A stretch of DNA of 64,000 nucleotides. It comes from Symbiodinium natans. Taxonomy: Eukaryota > Sar > Dinophyceae > Suessiales > Symbiodiniaceae. The position numbers and the translations under genes were made by a program. The notes beneath the pieces are model-generated. The model was not told the DNA's origin and ran no database searches. It saw only the letters and a list, made by a program, of their open reading frames with translations. Positions 28,389-38,006 of this stretch are shown one piece after another (position 1 is the first letter of the stretch; every line of letters begins with the position of its first letter). Location: the NCBI GenBank assembly GCA_905221605.1, contig CAJNDS010000391.1:1-64000 (forward strand). The letters are read 5' to 3'.

Positions 28389-28604
28389 ACGAGCCCATAT
28401 CTTGGGGATGGGCCCACAGCCCATGCTTCGGGGGTTTAGGGTTTCTCAAGGCTCTAGATGCTCTACACTCTAAACCCTAAACCCTAAACCCTAAACCCGA
28501 AACTGTACAGGGTTTCGTGGGACCCCTTGGCCCCTTCGACTCCAGCTTTTCCTCTGCTCCTGGGGCTCCGATAACTTACCGAAGATGGAATTCCCATAAG
28601 GCCC

Positions 28605-28645
28605 CCTAAACCGTAAACCCTAAACCCTAAACCCTAAACCCTAAG
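28605..28645 (-). repeat. ITS block, C-orientation, flanked by taaggccc duplication
   Basis: Five to six units between exact copies of taaggccc (28597-28604 and 28642-28649). The first three bases of the right copy could belong to the repeat itself. Confidence 0.93.
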
Positions 28646-28916
28646 GCCCTCACAGGGCGATAGAGGGTGCAGGGGCATAACGTACCCTATATCCCGGATT
28701 CCCTATTCACCTAAAAACATAAAATCGAACCCTTTTTTGAGCACGGACTGAGGAAGCTGCCGGCAACCTGATAGAATCCTAAACCCTAAACCCCAAACCC
28801 CAAATCCTGAACCGAACCCACTCAGCGCATCAACAGTAAACCCCCAAGCCCTTCACCAAGAGCTCCAAAAGGTCCTCCTTGACCCTTCTGAGGGTTTCAG
28901 GTCGCCTTATAGCTTG

Positions 28917-29061
28917 GGGTAGTTGCATGGTCCCTTAGTATGGGCCCTTTAAAGGGGACCCCTTATATACCCCTTATATACCCGAACAAAACAAGGGCCG
29001 ATTCATCAGAACCCTTTAAAGAGGAGGTTAGGGACCATATTCAGGGCCCATGTAACTGCCC
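28917..29061 (+). mobile_element. Hairpin element family B, copy 3 (complete)
   Basis: Both termini are present: 'gggtagttgcatggtccctt' and 'gggcccatgtaactgccc'. The interior contains 'cagaaccctttaaag'. It is the best reference copy for the family, about 145 bp, non-coding. Confidence 0.7.
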
Positions 29062-29305
29062 TTTATTTCTAGACCCAGGAGTCACCTAGGAGAGAAAGGG
29101 TGCCCCTAACAAACAGGAATAAGGGCCTACTCCGGGTCCTAGCCTTTCTGAGGATCCCAAGCAAACCAAGTCCCGAAGTCTCGACGCAGAATTCAAGGGA
29201 CCGCCATGTCCAGCCCAACGACTACGCCATCGCGGCAAAGCTTCAACCCCCTGCACACTCAAACCCAAAAACCTGTGCCCCATCTAAACCCTACAGGTTC
29301 GGGGT

Positions 29306-29350
29306 TTACTCGAAACCCTAAACCCTAAACCCTAAACCCTAAACCCTAGC
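29306..29350 (-). repeat. ITS block, C-orientation
   Basis: Six perfect units. Confidence 0.93.
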
Positions 29351-29620
29351 TTCCTTCACCTTTAAAGCCCTTGTTCCCCCTAATAGCCTTATAAGCCTCC
29401 AAAATTAAACATGAAGCCTAAACCTTAAACCCTATATAGCTTCCTTCACCTTTAAAGCCCGTGTTCCCCCTAATAGCCCTAAGCCTCCAACATTAAAAAT
29501 GAAGCCCTTATTCCCCCTGATAACCCTTAATAGCCCTTATTCCCCCTAATAGCCCTAAGCCCTTATTCCCCCCAATAGCCCTAAGCCCTTATTCCCCCTA
29601 ATAGCCTTACTCCAAAATTA
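29348..29620 (+). repeat. Minisatellite: 80-bp tandem pair plus 26-bp units
   Basis: 'tagcttccttcacctttaaa' starts two tandem copies (29348 and 29428). Shorter units of the form 'cttattccccctaatagccc' follow four times to about 29610. Confidence 0.85.
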
Positions 29621-29705
29621 AAAAAACCAAGCCGTGCCCGGGGCGCCCCAGGGTCTGCGCGAGGCCCTGGAAGAGGGGATCGACCACAGGGAGCTCGAAC
29701 CTTGT

Positions 29706-30080
29706 GGTTTAGGGTTTAGGGTTTAAGGGTTTAGGGTTTAGGGTTTAGGGTTTAGGGGTTTAGGGTTTAGTGTTTAGGGTTTAGGGTTCATGGGGGGGCT
29801 GGGGGACTAGGGGGGCTTAGGGCTTTTGGGGTTTGGGGTTTAGGGAGGCTAGGGGACTGGGGATTTAGGGTTTTGTAAGCTTTTTGGGGTTTAAGGCTTC
29901 AGGGAGGTTAGGGTTTAGGGTTTTTGGGCGAGGATCTTTTGGGGTTTTGGGTTTCGAGTTTGGGAGTTTGGGATCCCGAACCTTTTGTTGGTTAGGGTTC
30001 AGGGTTTAGGGTTTAGGGTTTAGGGTTTCGGGTTTAGGGTTTAGGGTTAGGGTTTAGGGCTTGGGATTTAGGTTTGGGGT
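29706..30080 (+). repeat. Extended degenerate G-orientation region
   Basis: TTTAGGG blocks at 29706-29790 and 29995-30060, with strongly decayed T/G-rich telomere-like sequence between. Confidence 0.88.
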
Positions 30081-30179
30081 TTGGAGTTTACAGTTTGTGG
30101 AGAGCTTTTGTTTGTCACCGGGGCCCCGAAACCTGAAGTTTGCTGCCTAAGCCCTACGCCCCTAAACCCAGAATCCGGA

Positions 30180-30530
30180 GCCTCCAACCCTAAACCCCAA
30201 ACGATAAACCCTAAACCCCCGTAAACCCCCCGTAAACCCCCGTAAACCCCCTAAAACCCGTAAGCCCTTAATCCTAAACCCTAAACCCTTTTTAACCCAG
30301 GACTTCCATACCCTAAACCTTAAACCCCCTAAGCCCTAAACGCATTCAACGGCCCAAAGGGGTGGGTTACCCTAAACCTTAAACCCTAAACCCTACACCC
30401 TAAACCCAACCCTAAACCCTAAGCCCTAAGCCCCAAGCCCTATAAACCCTAACCCTAAACCCTATAACCTAACCCTAAACCCGAAACCCTAAACCCTAAA
30501 CCCTGAACCCTAAACCCCAAACCCTAAGTT
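30180..30530 (-). repeat. Extended degenerate C-orientation region
   Basis: CCCGTAAAC, CCCTAAA, CCCTAAG and CCCTATAA units; opposed to the preceding G-orientation region. Confidence 0.88.
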
Positions 30531-30616
30531 CGAAGGGGCGGGTTCGTCCAGGTGCCATGGCCCGCAGCTAGGAATCGCTGCCTTGGCAGTGAGGGCGCCC
30601 ACGGGGGGGGGGGGGG

Positions 30617-30735
30617 GTTGTAGGGTTTAGGGATAGGGTTTAGGGTTTAGGGTTTAGGGTTTAGGGTTTAGGGTTTAGGGTTTAAGGGTTTAAGGGTTAA
30701 GGGTTTAGGGTTTAGGCTTAGGGTTTATAGGGTTT
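30617..30735 (+). repeat. ITS block, G-orientation, last before the gene island
   Basis: About 12 units with TTTAAGG variants. After 30735 no block occurs for about 2.6 kb. Confidence 0.94.
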
Positions 30736-30739
30736 CGGG

Positions 30740-31860
30740 AGACCTGGTCAGAAGGATTCTGCTTAAGAGGCGCAAAAACTCAAACTTGAAACATCCGCCC
30801 GCCCCTTACCGGCTGTGGTAGATGCAGAGTTTTGGCTGCGGAGTTTGAGGCGTTAGGGGTCTGTTTGCCAAGCTGACACCCCCAAACACTCTCGGGCATA
30901 CAAGCCCCTTGAACCCTAAAGCCCACCTATGTCCATGCAAGTATTCCTCAAGCCTAAACCTGGAGATCCTCCTGTTCGACGCTATGCCCTATGTAGTGAG
31001 CGGAACTGGGGGACAGCTAACAGACACTAAGCCGAAGGCTTATGAGGTTTAGTGCCCACATGTCTAAATGAATGAAGCAAGGTCTCTTTGCAAGTATCCC
31101 CAATAGGACACCTAGTATCTTCCCTCCGACCCATAAGCCCATCGTAAAACGGGCTTTCAGGGGCGTTCAGCGGGTGCTAAACGCGGTGATGGCAGGGGTC
31201 GGGGCCTCTTGTTTGGAGGGATTTGCTGGTTTCGGGTGAAGGTTTGTTAGCTTTAGTGTTTTGGGTGCTAGGTCTTCTAGAGGACTGTTGGGCTGCAAGG
31301 TTTTAAGTTGTAGGGTCTCGGGCTTCGCCGGGGAGAGTTTCGGGGGTCTGTGGACTGAAGGGTTGACGGGTTTGAGAGCGATTCTTTGAGGGCGTAGGGG
31401 TTACGGCTTAGAGGGTTTTAAGGGTCTGAAGGGTTTAGAGGGTTTAGGGCCTTTAGGGTTCTAGTAAAGGGTTTGAGGCTTCGGTGCTTCGGGTGCAACT
31501 TTGCCAAAATATCAGCTGTCACCACCGATGCCACTCCCTACACGCCGAAGGCTCAGGCTTCTAAAGACACAAACCTCAAAACAACTGAGTCGGAGCTCAG
31601 GGAGTATTTATATCATTCAGTTTTGCGAAGTGTAGACTTTCGAAGTGGCACCGGCATGTACCATCTGCTGAATAGTGACATGCAGGATCCCGGCCTTTTT
31701 TTTGCGCTTGCACTCAATGTGGATCGAGTCTATCTGCCTAAGGGAGGCCATGCAAGGCGGGATCCTAGTGAGAGATATGTTAGATGCGCAACTCGAGCTG
31801 CTACACGAGTGGCAGCCCAGAGTGCGGCAACTCGCCAGTCAGGAGGACGCCCCTCCTCGG
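30740..31860. other. ITS-poor flank of the gene island
   Basis: Non-telomeric sequence 3' of the AP2-like gene, with T/G-rich decayed units at 31370-31480. A + strand frame begins at 31473 (TTG) and runs antisense into the AP2-like gene; I do not accept it as coding. Part of this stretch is probably the 3' untranslated and downstream region of the minus-strand gene. Confidence 0.45.
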
Positions 31861-31863
31861 CCT

Positions 31864-33249
31864 TCAGCGCTTTTGAGCCCGTTCCGCCTGCTCCCTCTCC
31901 TTCTCCTGCTGCTCGCGCCAGGCCACCGCCTGCTTCCAGGCCTTCTCCACCTCCTTCTCCGAGAAATCCTTGGGCCGGCACCTCATGTGCCTTTTCTTCC
32001 CTCCGACACTGCATTGCGCATGCCAGGCCTTCTCTCCGAGGACCCACCTCACCCCCTTCTCCGGCCCGAGCGGCTCGAAGTGCGGGGCCTCCGCGAGCCG
32101 GTCCACCGGCACCACCCCGCCCTCGGCTTGGAGCCCGAGCTTCTCGGCCAGCTCGCGCGCCTTGGCCTCGGCCTCCGCCAGCGTCTTGAAGGTGCCGCCG
32201 AGTTCTCGCTTCTTGGTGCGGGGATTCGTGAGCTTCACCTGAAAAGAGCCCTTGTGGGCATGGACGCCCCTCACCGCGGAACCGGCGGTTTTCACGGCGA
32301 CGGGCTTCGGGGGCTTCAGCTTGCCCTGGCGCACCAGCTCCTGGCGGTGCGTCTTCGCCTCTTCCAGTGCCGCCCCCACGGCCTCGTCCTCAGGAAGGCC
32401 CTCCGCCATGTGCTTGGAGATGGGGAAGTTGATCCGCTGGCGCTTGCCGGCCTCCTGGACAGAGAGCTGCCAGCGGCCCAATCTGTGCCAGCTGATGTGT
32501 TGCACCCCGCTCTGGCGGTCCAGGCCGCGGAAGCTCCTCGTAAGAACCTGGCCTTGGGCTCCGACCTCCGGGGCGGCCCCTGAGGTCGGAGACGAGGCTT
32601 GGGTGCCGAAGGCCTCGAAGATCTCGAGGCCCTTCATGGCCGAGCCGCCGCCCGTGGGTGAGAGCTGGCGCATGCCGTCCTCCTCCACCAGCCAGCCGTG
32701 GCCGGCCCACGCCCGCGTCGGAAGGTCGTGCATCCAGGGCCACATCTTCATCATCTCGGCTGCGCGGTGTTGCTTCGCAGCTGGATCCTGCAAGTGCTCA
32801 GGTTTGGGACCGTTCGCCTTTCTGCTGGGGTTCTTGCCGAAATCGTTGAAGAGGGCATGGTGCGGGTTCTGATGGAAGAAGTTCCTGAACTCACAGAACT
32901 GCCCCTTGCTGAGGCGCCGCACGCACGCCGTTGCCTGGTTTTTGGGGCGCCCTTCCCACGGTGCAGCTGCCAGTCCGAGGAACGGGCTTGCTGGGCAGCA
33001 AGGCTTCGTGGGCAGCCACGTCTTGCCAGAGCTTTGAAATGCTAGGCATTTCTCGGCCCACTCTGGCAGTCGCGACTCGAACGACGAAGGGCAGATGCCT
33101 GGCCTCTTGTGACTGATGCGGCGCCTCTTGCTGGGACGAACCTGCCGAGCCTCTTCGGCTTCTTCTTCCTCCACAAACTCCCGCTTCAATCTGGTCCTGA
33201 GCGAATGCACAGTGTACGTGGCTAGCCAAATAGCCCTAACTTGCGACAC
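31864..33249 (-). CDS. AP2-like DNA-binding protein with three AP2-like units
   Basis: The longest reading frame of the window, 461 codons, with uniform composition and no telomeric sequence. Three units resemble the AP2 fold (a three-stranded sheet with conserved Gly-Val and Trp, then a helix). They lie at residues about 247-300 (GVQHISWHRLGRWQLSV), 326-371 (VRGVHAHKGSFQVKL, then GTFKTLAEAEAKA) and 398-445 (KGVRWVLGEKAWHAQ). A basic cluster at 40-49 (SKRRRISHKR) could be a nuclear signal; the C-terminal helix is Glu/Gln/Arg-rich. Such proteins are typical of alveolates and plants and would act as nuclear DNA-binding regulators. The nominal start is GTG; the frame is open upstream to about 33318 without an ATG, and the first in-frame ATG is Met166 (32754). 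I therefore infer a 3'-terminal exon, with an acceptor likely near 33197 (cattcgctcag|). A 5' exon with ATG at 33451 is possible beyond the ITS at 33315-33377. Confidence 0.72.
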   Translation of the reverse strand: MSQVRAIWLATYTVHSLRTRLKREFVEEEEAEEARQVRPSKRRRISHKRPGICPSSFESRLPEWAEKCLAFQSSGKTWLPTKPCCPASPFLGLAAAPWEGRPKNQATACVRRLSKGQFCEFRNFFHQNPHHALFNDFGKNPSRKANGPKPEHLQDPAAKQHRAAEMMKMWPWMHDLPTRAWAGHGWLVEEDGMRQLSPTGGGSAMKGLEIFEAFGTQASSPTSGAAPEVGAQGQVLTRSFRGLDRQSGVQHISWHRLGRWQLSVQEAGKRQRINFPISKHMAEGLPEDEAVGAALEEAKTHRQELVRQGKLKPPKPVAVKTAGSAVRGVHAHKGSFQVKLTNPRTKKRELGGTFKTLAEAEAKARELAEKLGLQAEGGVVPVDRLAEAPHFEPLGPEKGVRWVLGEKAWHAQCSVGGKKRHMRCRPKDFSEKEVEKAWKQAVAWREQQEKEREQAERAQKR

Positions 33250-33314
33250 GTGATGCCATGCAAGGTGTAGGTGCAGCTTGTGTGGATTCCGGCTGCTTTC
33301 AATAGCGGGGGCAA

Positions 33315-33377
33315 GGGTTTAGGGTTTAGGGTTTAGGGTTTAGGGTTTAGGGTTTAGGGTTTAGGGTTTAGGGTTTG
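33315..33377 (+). repeat. ITS block, G-orientation, just upstream of the AP2-like gene
   Basis: Nine perfect units. A second block (33470-33532) contains TTTAGAG variants. On the coding strand of the AP2-like gene both read CCCTAAA; they may lie in its first intron or promoter. Confidence 0.95.
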
Positions 33378-33534
33378 GAAGAATTCCGACTATGCTTCGC
33401 CCAGGAGGGATCGGACCACTGCTTGAAGTGTGCACCAGCTTGGGGGATCATGGCTTAGACGGGCGAATTGGGTTTAGGTTTAGGGTTTAGGGTTTAGAGA
33501 TGTTTAGAGTTTAGGGTTTAGGGTTTAGGGGTTA

Positions 33535-34010
33535 AGAGGAACTTCAGACAGTTTGACTTCTCTGACGTACTATAATACCTTTCCAGCTTTCGGACAGTCC
33601 GGATTGCAGTACTCATGTCTGCAAAGGTCAAGAACACAGCAACATCCACAAGCACACCCGTAACTTTTGGGACTCAGAAGAACTGCCAAGTTCAATTCAA
33701 ACCCTGCGCACCCAATATCCCAGACTAAGACGTCACAAAGCTGAGCAGCGTCTGGCTGTTCCAGGTAAGGGCCTGCAACAAGCCCGCAACAAAACTTATC
33801 TGCATCTCGGAACAGGCATTGGTGATTTGGACTTTCTGTCAGATTTGCGGCCTGCGACTGATGTTATCTGATGCTAGTCCACAGAGAACCAAAGACAGCA
33901 ACTTGCTGTATCTCTTCTCTGTTCCAGGACCCACATCGGAATGCGTGTGCAATGGAACGAGGCTAGCTCTCTACGACTGTGCTTCATACAAAGTGCAGGG
34001 TGCACGACGC
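33535..34010. other. ITS-free spacer between the two island genes
   Basis: Nearly 500 bp without telomeric units. A + strand frame (33819-34088) is open for 89 codons, overlaps the 3' exon of the minus-strand gene and looks non-coding. I see no supported feature; it probably holds the 3' region of the Lys/Glu-rich gene. Confidence 0.4.
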
Positions 34011-34013
34011 AAG

Positions 34014-34884
34014 CTAGCAGGCAGCCTCCCGCTTGATCTCACGCTTCGCTTCTTGCTTTACCTCGTTCTCAGGCACCATCTCCTTTGAGCAGGGTCGCGT
34101 AGCGGCGTAACAGGTAATGCAGGCTGCGTGTCTTATCCGTGACCGTCGCACGCAAGACACGGACGAGGTTCTTGTACTCACCCAGACGTCGTCGATATCA
34201 CCCACACGGACTAAACAAACGTGAGCAACACAGGTGTCTCGTTATGAGCATGCAGCGCAAGGTTCGAGGATTGTGCCCCAACATCCCGCAATCTTACGCA
34301 CGGCCCACGCAATGGTCATGCTCATGCCAGCTATAAGGGGCGCAAAGGTTGTGCTTGAAGCGCCTCATCCATCACCTCTTCCTTGACCTCCGTCTTAACT
34401 TGGTTCACGTCGTCCATCAGCTCTTCTTTCACCTCATCCTTCAAGAACTTCACTTCCTCCTTCGCATGCTCCCTCAACTCATCCTTGACCTCCTTTATTA
34501 AACCCGGCTCGCTCTCCTCCTTAACCTCGTGCGTCACCTTCCTTGTCTCCTGTTCCATCTTGCATGTCTCGATCCTTACTTCCTGCTTAACAGCCACGCT
34601 CGACCTGTTCTTCGTGACGCTTGCTGCCTCCTCCTGCATCTGGCATTGCACCTGCGGCCGGCAAGCACCGAACGAATGCCAAAAGACATCCAAAGACCCT
34701 ATGCTTAAACCCCAAAAGCAACCGGGAAAGATCCGCGACCCCTTAGGAAGAAACTCGCCCAACTCCATTCACAAGAAGCAAAGCATCTTGCCACCTCCTC
34801 TTGCTTCATTTCTTTCTTTACCGGCACTGCCCCTTTCTCCGGCTCCATCTTGGTGTCTTTTGCCAGCTCCTGCACACATGCCAT
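34014..34884 (-). CDS. Lys/Glu-rich protein with a psi-K-x-E motif array (three-exon model)
   Basis: Minus-strand model: exon 1 34884-34795 (ATG), exon 2 34651-34376, exon 3 34061-34014 (TAG), 137 aa. All junctions are phase 0 and AG|GT-like: donors GAG|GTGGCA and GAG|GTGATG, acceptors CGCAG|G and ACGAG|G. All three exons share one unusual composition, a repeated Val-Lys-Glu-Glu type motif. The sequence contains VKKE, VKQE, VKEE, VKDE, LKDE, VKTE, VKEE, VKQE and IKRE, each fitting psi-K-x-E, the SUMO-acceptor consensus; the same segments would form charged helices or coiled coil. The shared composition across separate exons is strong support for the model. Function is unknown; a heavily modifiable nuclear or scaffold protein is one reading. 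A C-orientation ITS lies only about 25 bp upstream of the ATG. Confidence 0.55.
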
Positions 34885-34908
34885 AGTCCCGAAACCCTGT
34901 GTAATCCA

Positions 34909-34938
34909 AACCCTAAACCCTAAACCCTAAACCCTCAA
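34909..34938 (-). repeat. Short ITS immediately upstream of a start codon
   Basis: Four CCCTAAA units 25 bp from the ATG at 34884; on the coding strand it reads TTTAGGG. It may lie in the promoter or leader of the Lys/Glu-rich gene. Confidence 0.9.
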
Positions 34939-35043
34939 AGCCCTGATTCGCAACCCATAACTTGGAGAAGCTATCCAACGCACGTGTGGCGGATGTGTTA
35001 GAAGCGATTAGGCCATGGCGACTCTGTACTTCTTGATATTTCT

Positions 35044-35157
35044 TGAACCCTAAACCCTAAACCCTAAACCCTAAACCCTACACCCTACACCCTACACCCT
35101 AAACCCTAAACCCTAAACCCTAAACCCTAAACCCTAAACCCTAAACCCTAAACCCTA
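35044..35157 (-). repeat. Long ITS block, C-orientation
   Basis: About 16 units with a central cluster of CCCTACA. Confidence 0.95.
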
Positions 35158-35277
35158 GGCTGCAGATCGGGAGAGCTTCCCAAAACCCAAGGCGCGTACG
35201 CAAAACCCCTCTAAACTCCCCAAGCCAAAACCGAGAAGCTGGGGAAGAATGCGTTCTGAGAGTGGTTTTTTTTGAAA

Positions 35278-35375
35278 GTAGGGTTTAGGGTTTAGGGTTT
35301 AGGGTTTAGGGTTTAGGGTTTAGGGTTTAGGGTTTAGGGTTTAGGGTTTAGGGTTTAGGGTTTAGGGTTTAGGGC
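35278..35375 (+). repeat. Long ITS block, G-orientation
   Basis: Thirteen perfect units, 120 bp after the opposed block. Confidence 0.96.
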
Positions 35376-35536
35376 TTTAGGATTTAAGGTTTGCATGTTT
35401 TTTACAAAGTGTTTATAGTTTCTAGGGTCTAGGGAACTGGGTGTAAAAAGCTCCACAAAAGTCGGGGCCTGGAGCTCTCCATACCTTGGATTCTTCACCC
35501 CGAGGTGAACCTGAAATTTGAACCGGGCACCATGTG

Positions 35537-35613
35537 GTTTAGGGTAGGGTTTAGGGTTTAGGGTTTAGGGTTTAGGGTTTAGGGTTTAGGGTTTAGGGTT
35601 TAGGGTTTAGGGT
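35537..35613 (+). repeat. ITS block, G-orientation
   Basis: About eleven units. Confidence 0.95.
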
Positions 35614-35868
35614 GGCCCTGGGGCCCCGCCTACAATTCATAGCCAGGGCAGCGAGTCAGCACCCTGAATTCGACCAAGTAGCCTAAACTTAAACCCTAAG
35701 CCCTACTCTGTATGCAGGGTTTGGGGTTTAGGGTTGAACCCGAAACCCCCAAAGTTGCAGCTCCTGCTTGACTGCTAGCTTTGTGGCGGACGTGCCAGTC
35801 CTGTCCTGTCCCGTCTGGCATGAAGGTGCTGGGGGGTCTAGGAGTTCCCATTACGGGGAAAAAGGCGG

Positions 35869-35980
35869 GACCCCTAGAAGGAACCCTTCATCTTCTTCCC
35901 CTATCTTACTCTATATACCTTGTTATATAGTCCCTATATACCTAAGTAGCCCCTAAATAACCCCCAAGGTCCCTCCTTTA
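35869..35980 (+). mobile_element. Dispersed repeat family E, copy 3
   Basis: Contains 'agtccctatatacctaagta' followed by gcccctaaataacccccaag, the same order of motifs as the copy at 15340. Confidence 0.5.
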
Positions 35981-36239
35981 TCCCATGAATTTAGGGTGTA
36001 TAGGGTTTAGGGTTTGAGGCTTAGGGGAACTCTACACCAACCGACTCCCAAACGCTATACGCATTCGTTCTGAATGGGCAGGTCAGGAATTCGGTGCCTA
36101 CATTCCTCTTTGAAGGGACGTCGCGCACTCACCTCCCTAACCAGCAACCCTAACCCTAACTCCCCAATTTCCCTACTCACTGGGGTGGATTTGGGGGCTC
36201 CGATCACAGAACATGCCTATGGGCTGCACACGGGCTATA

Positions 36240-36340
36240 TGGGTAGTTCTCTAAATAGGGTCCCTTTTGGGTACCCATTATAAGGCGGCACCCTTTAAAA
36301 AGCTCCCCCAAAAAGGTACACTAATTTAGAGAACTACCCA
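36240..36340 (+). mobile_element. Hairpin with perfect 17-bp terminal inverted repeat
   Basis: The terminus tgggtagttctctaaat is an exact inverted match to the other end (36324-36340). Internal arms 'gggtcccttttgggta' and 'ccccaaaaaggtac' also pair. Related copies lie at 61222-61310 and 58430-58550, the latter apparently containing telomeric units next to its left arm. No obvious target duplication is seen at this copy. Confidence 0.65.
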
Positions 36341-36378
36341 TGTGGGAATTTTGGGGCCAATAAAAGAAAACTAGGAAT

Positions 36379-36437
36379 CCCTAAACCCTAAACCCTAAAC
36401 CCTAAACCCTAAACCCTAAACCCTAAACCCTAAACCC
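36379..36437 (-). repeat. ITS block, C-orientation, flanked by exact actaggaa duplication
   Basis: Eight units. The octamer actaggaa lies at 36370-36377 and again at 36441-36448, three to four bases outside each edge of the block. Confidence 0.95.
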
Positions 36438-36445
36438 CTGACTAG

Positions 36446-36836
36446 GAACGACCGCCAAATGCATCAGGCCAAACAGAATTCCTGGGTTGCCGGGTTTTGA
36501 GTCGGCAGACCCGGGGTTTGGGGCTTGAGGGTTTAGGGTTTAGGGGGTTAGGGGTTTAGGGTTTAGGGTTTAGGGTTTAGGGTTTAGGGTTTAGGGGTAA
36601 TCCGCAAAAACCAAATCTCAAACCCAATCCCAGATGCTGCAGCAGCTGGCCTGCTCTTTCTTGAGGTTGCCACTCACAAGCGGGGAGCCATCGTCAACCT
36701 GCTTTCGGGCCAGGGAATTCTCTCCGAGAAAGACCAAAAAAAAAACAGCGCAGCTGGACCCCCTGCAACCATGTATCACCTCTTAAAGTCATCTACTCCT
36801 TTCACTGTTAACACCCTTACACACCTAAACCCTTAA
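36446..36836 (+). CDS. Two-exon model across an ITS (5' incomplete)
   Basis: Exon a 36446-36515 follows an ACTAG acceptor that is part of the duplicated octamer. Exon b 36595-36836 is open for 79 codons to TAA. They join in phase 1 when 36516-36594 (79 nt, GTTTGG...TTTAG, mostly G-orientation repeat) is removed. Exon b begins with a segment of good protein composition, including EVATHKRGAIVNLLSGQG, loosely reminiscent of an ankyrin-type helix pair, though one unit is not enough to assign it. The last third is less protein-like. Chance assembly remains possible. Confidence 0.28.
36524..36596 (+). repeat. ITS block, G-orientation
   Basis: Nine units with one extra-G unit. Confidence 0.93.
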
Positions 36837-37318
36837 CCCCAAACCCTAGGTCGGTGGCACCCACGATGGGCCCGGTACCCAAGCCGGTTTAGGGTTTAGG
36901 GTTTATAGGGTTTAGGGTTTAGGGTCGTTCTCTCCCTTATACCGGAGAGGGGGTATCCCTATGCCCAAAACCAGGACCCCCCGTTAACTTGCAGGAACTT
37001 CTCTGCGCCCTTGCCCTCGCCTGTAACCTCTATCGGACCCCCCGTGCAACCTGTCTGAGACCCTCCTAGGAATTGGGATTTCGGGGTGGCTCTGCACATT
37101 TCAACCCAACTCGTTGGCAAGCTCAGCTCGCCTCCTTAACTCTGCAACCTCAAGCTACTACAAGCCAATGCATCCTAGACCCGAAGCCCTAACCCCCTAC
37201 AAGCCAAATCTCCAAAACCTCCCAACCCCCAAAAGAATCGAAGGCCCCTAAGCGCTGAGGGGTCAAGGGTTTAGAGGGGTTTAGGGCTTATAGGGTTGAG
37301 GGCTTCGGGTTCCCGGGG

Positions 37319-37410
37319 CCCTAAACCCTAAACCCCCAAACCCCAAACCCCAAACCCTAAACCCTAAACCCTAAACCCTAAACCCTAAACCCTAAACCCT
37401 AAACCCTACA
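37319..37410 (-). repeat. ITS block, C-orientation
   Basis: Twelve units, three CCCCAAA. Confidence 0.94.
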
Positions 37411-37502
37411 AGACCCTAAGCCGGACCAGGCCTGTGGAAGCTTGCGCGCGCGCTCTCGTTGTGGTTTGGCCAGTTTGACTGAGAGCACCGTCGCCTCAGA
37501 GG

Positions 37503-37660
37503 TTGGGGTTTAGGGTTTAGGGTTTAGGGTTTAGGGTTTAGGGTTTAGGGTTGCGGGTTTAGGGTTTAGGGTTTAGGGTTTAGGGTTTAGGGTTGAGGAT
37601 TGAGGGTTTATAGGGTTTAGGGTTTGGGGTTTGGGGTTTGGGGTTTGGGGTCTGGGGTTT
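37503..37660 (+). repeat. ITS block, G-orientation, degrading to TTTGGGG
   Basis: Twelve good units then a TTTGGGG cluster (37622-37655); further T/G-rich decay to 37860. The 62-codon frame here is telomere-derived. Confidence 0.93.
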
Positions 37661-38006
37661 CGGGCTTCAGGACTGTCGGGGCTTGGGATTTAGGGCTTTT
37701 GGATTTTGAGGGGTTTAGGCTTTTCGGCTTTTGGGGTGCAGGGTTTAGGCATTTTTGGCTTCAGGAAATTGGGTATGATGTTTACTGTTCGGCTCTAAAG
37801 ATTTCAGGGTGAAGGGTTCTGTGCTGGGGTTCTGGGGTTGGGGATTTCGGGGTTTCGAGCTATATAGGGGCTAGGGTCCCCTCCTGAACCCGGCTGACAT
37901 TGTATCCCCATGGCAAGCTGAAAGCCGAAAGACGTCAAAACCCCAAAAAGCCAAGCCTTCATTTTGTTCCTCTCAAGCCCTTCTCCAGTACCAACAAATC
38001 CATGCC

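Noticed and set aside
31473-32189. 238-codon + strand frame starting with TTG
   Set aside because: It needs a non-ATG start and its second half is antisense to the AP2-like gene with Pro/Ala/Arg-rich low complexity. The first 80 codons are protein-like but unsupported.
31675-32583. 302-codon + strand frame opposite the AP2-like gene
   Set aside because: Its composition is Leu/Pro/Arg-rich as expected for the antisense of a GC-rich coding sequence, and the minus strand has recognisable AP2-like units.
34383-34886. 167-codon + strand frame rich in Ser/Thr/Leu
   Set aside because: Exact antisense of the Lys/Glu-rich exons; Glu/Lys codons read backwards give Ser/Phe/Leu.
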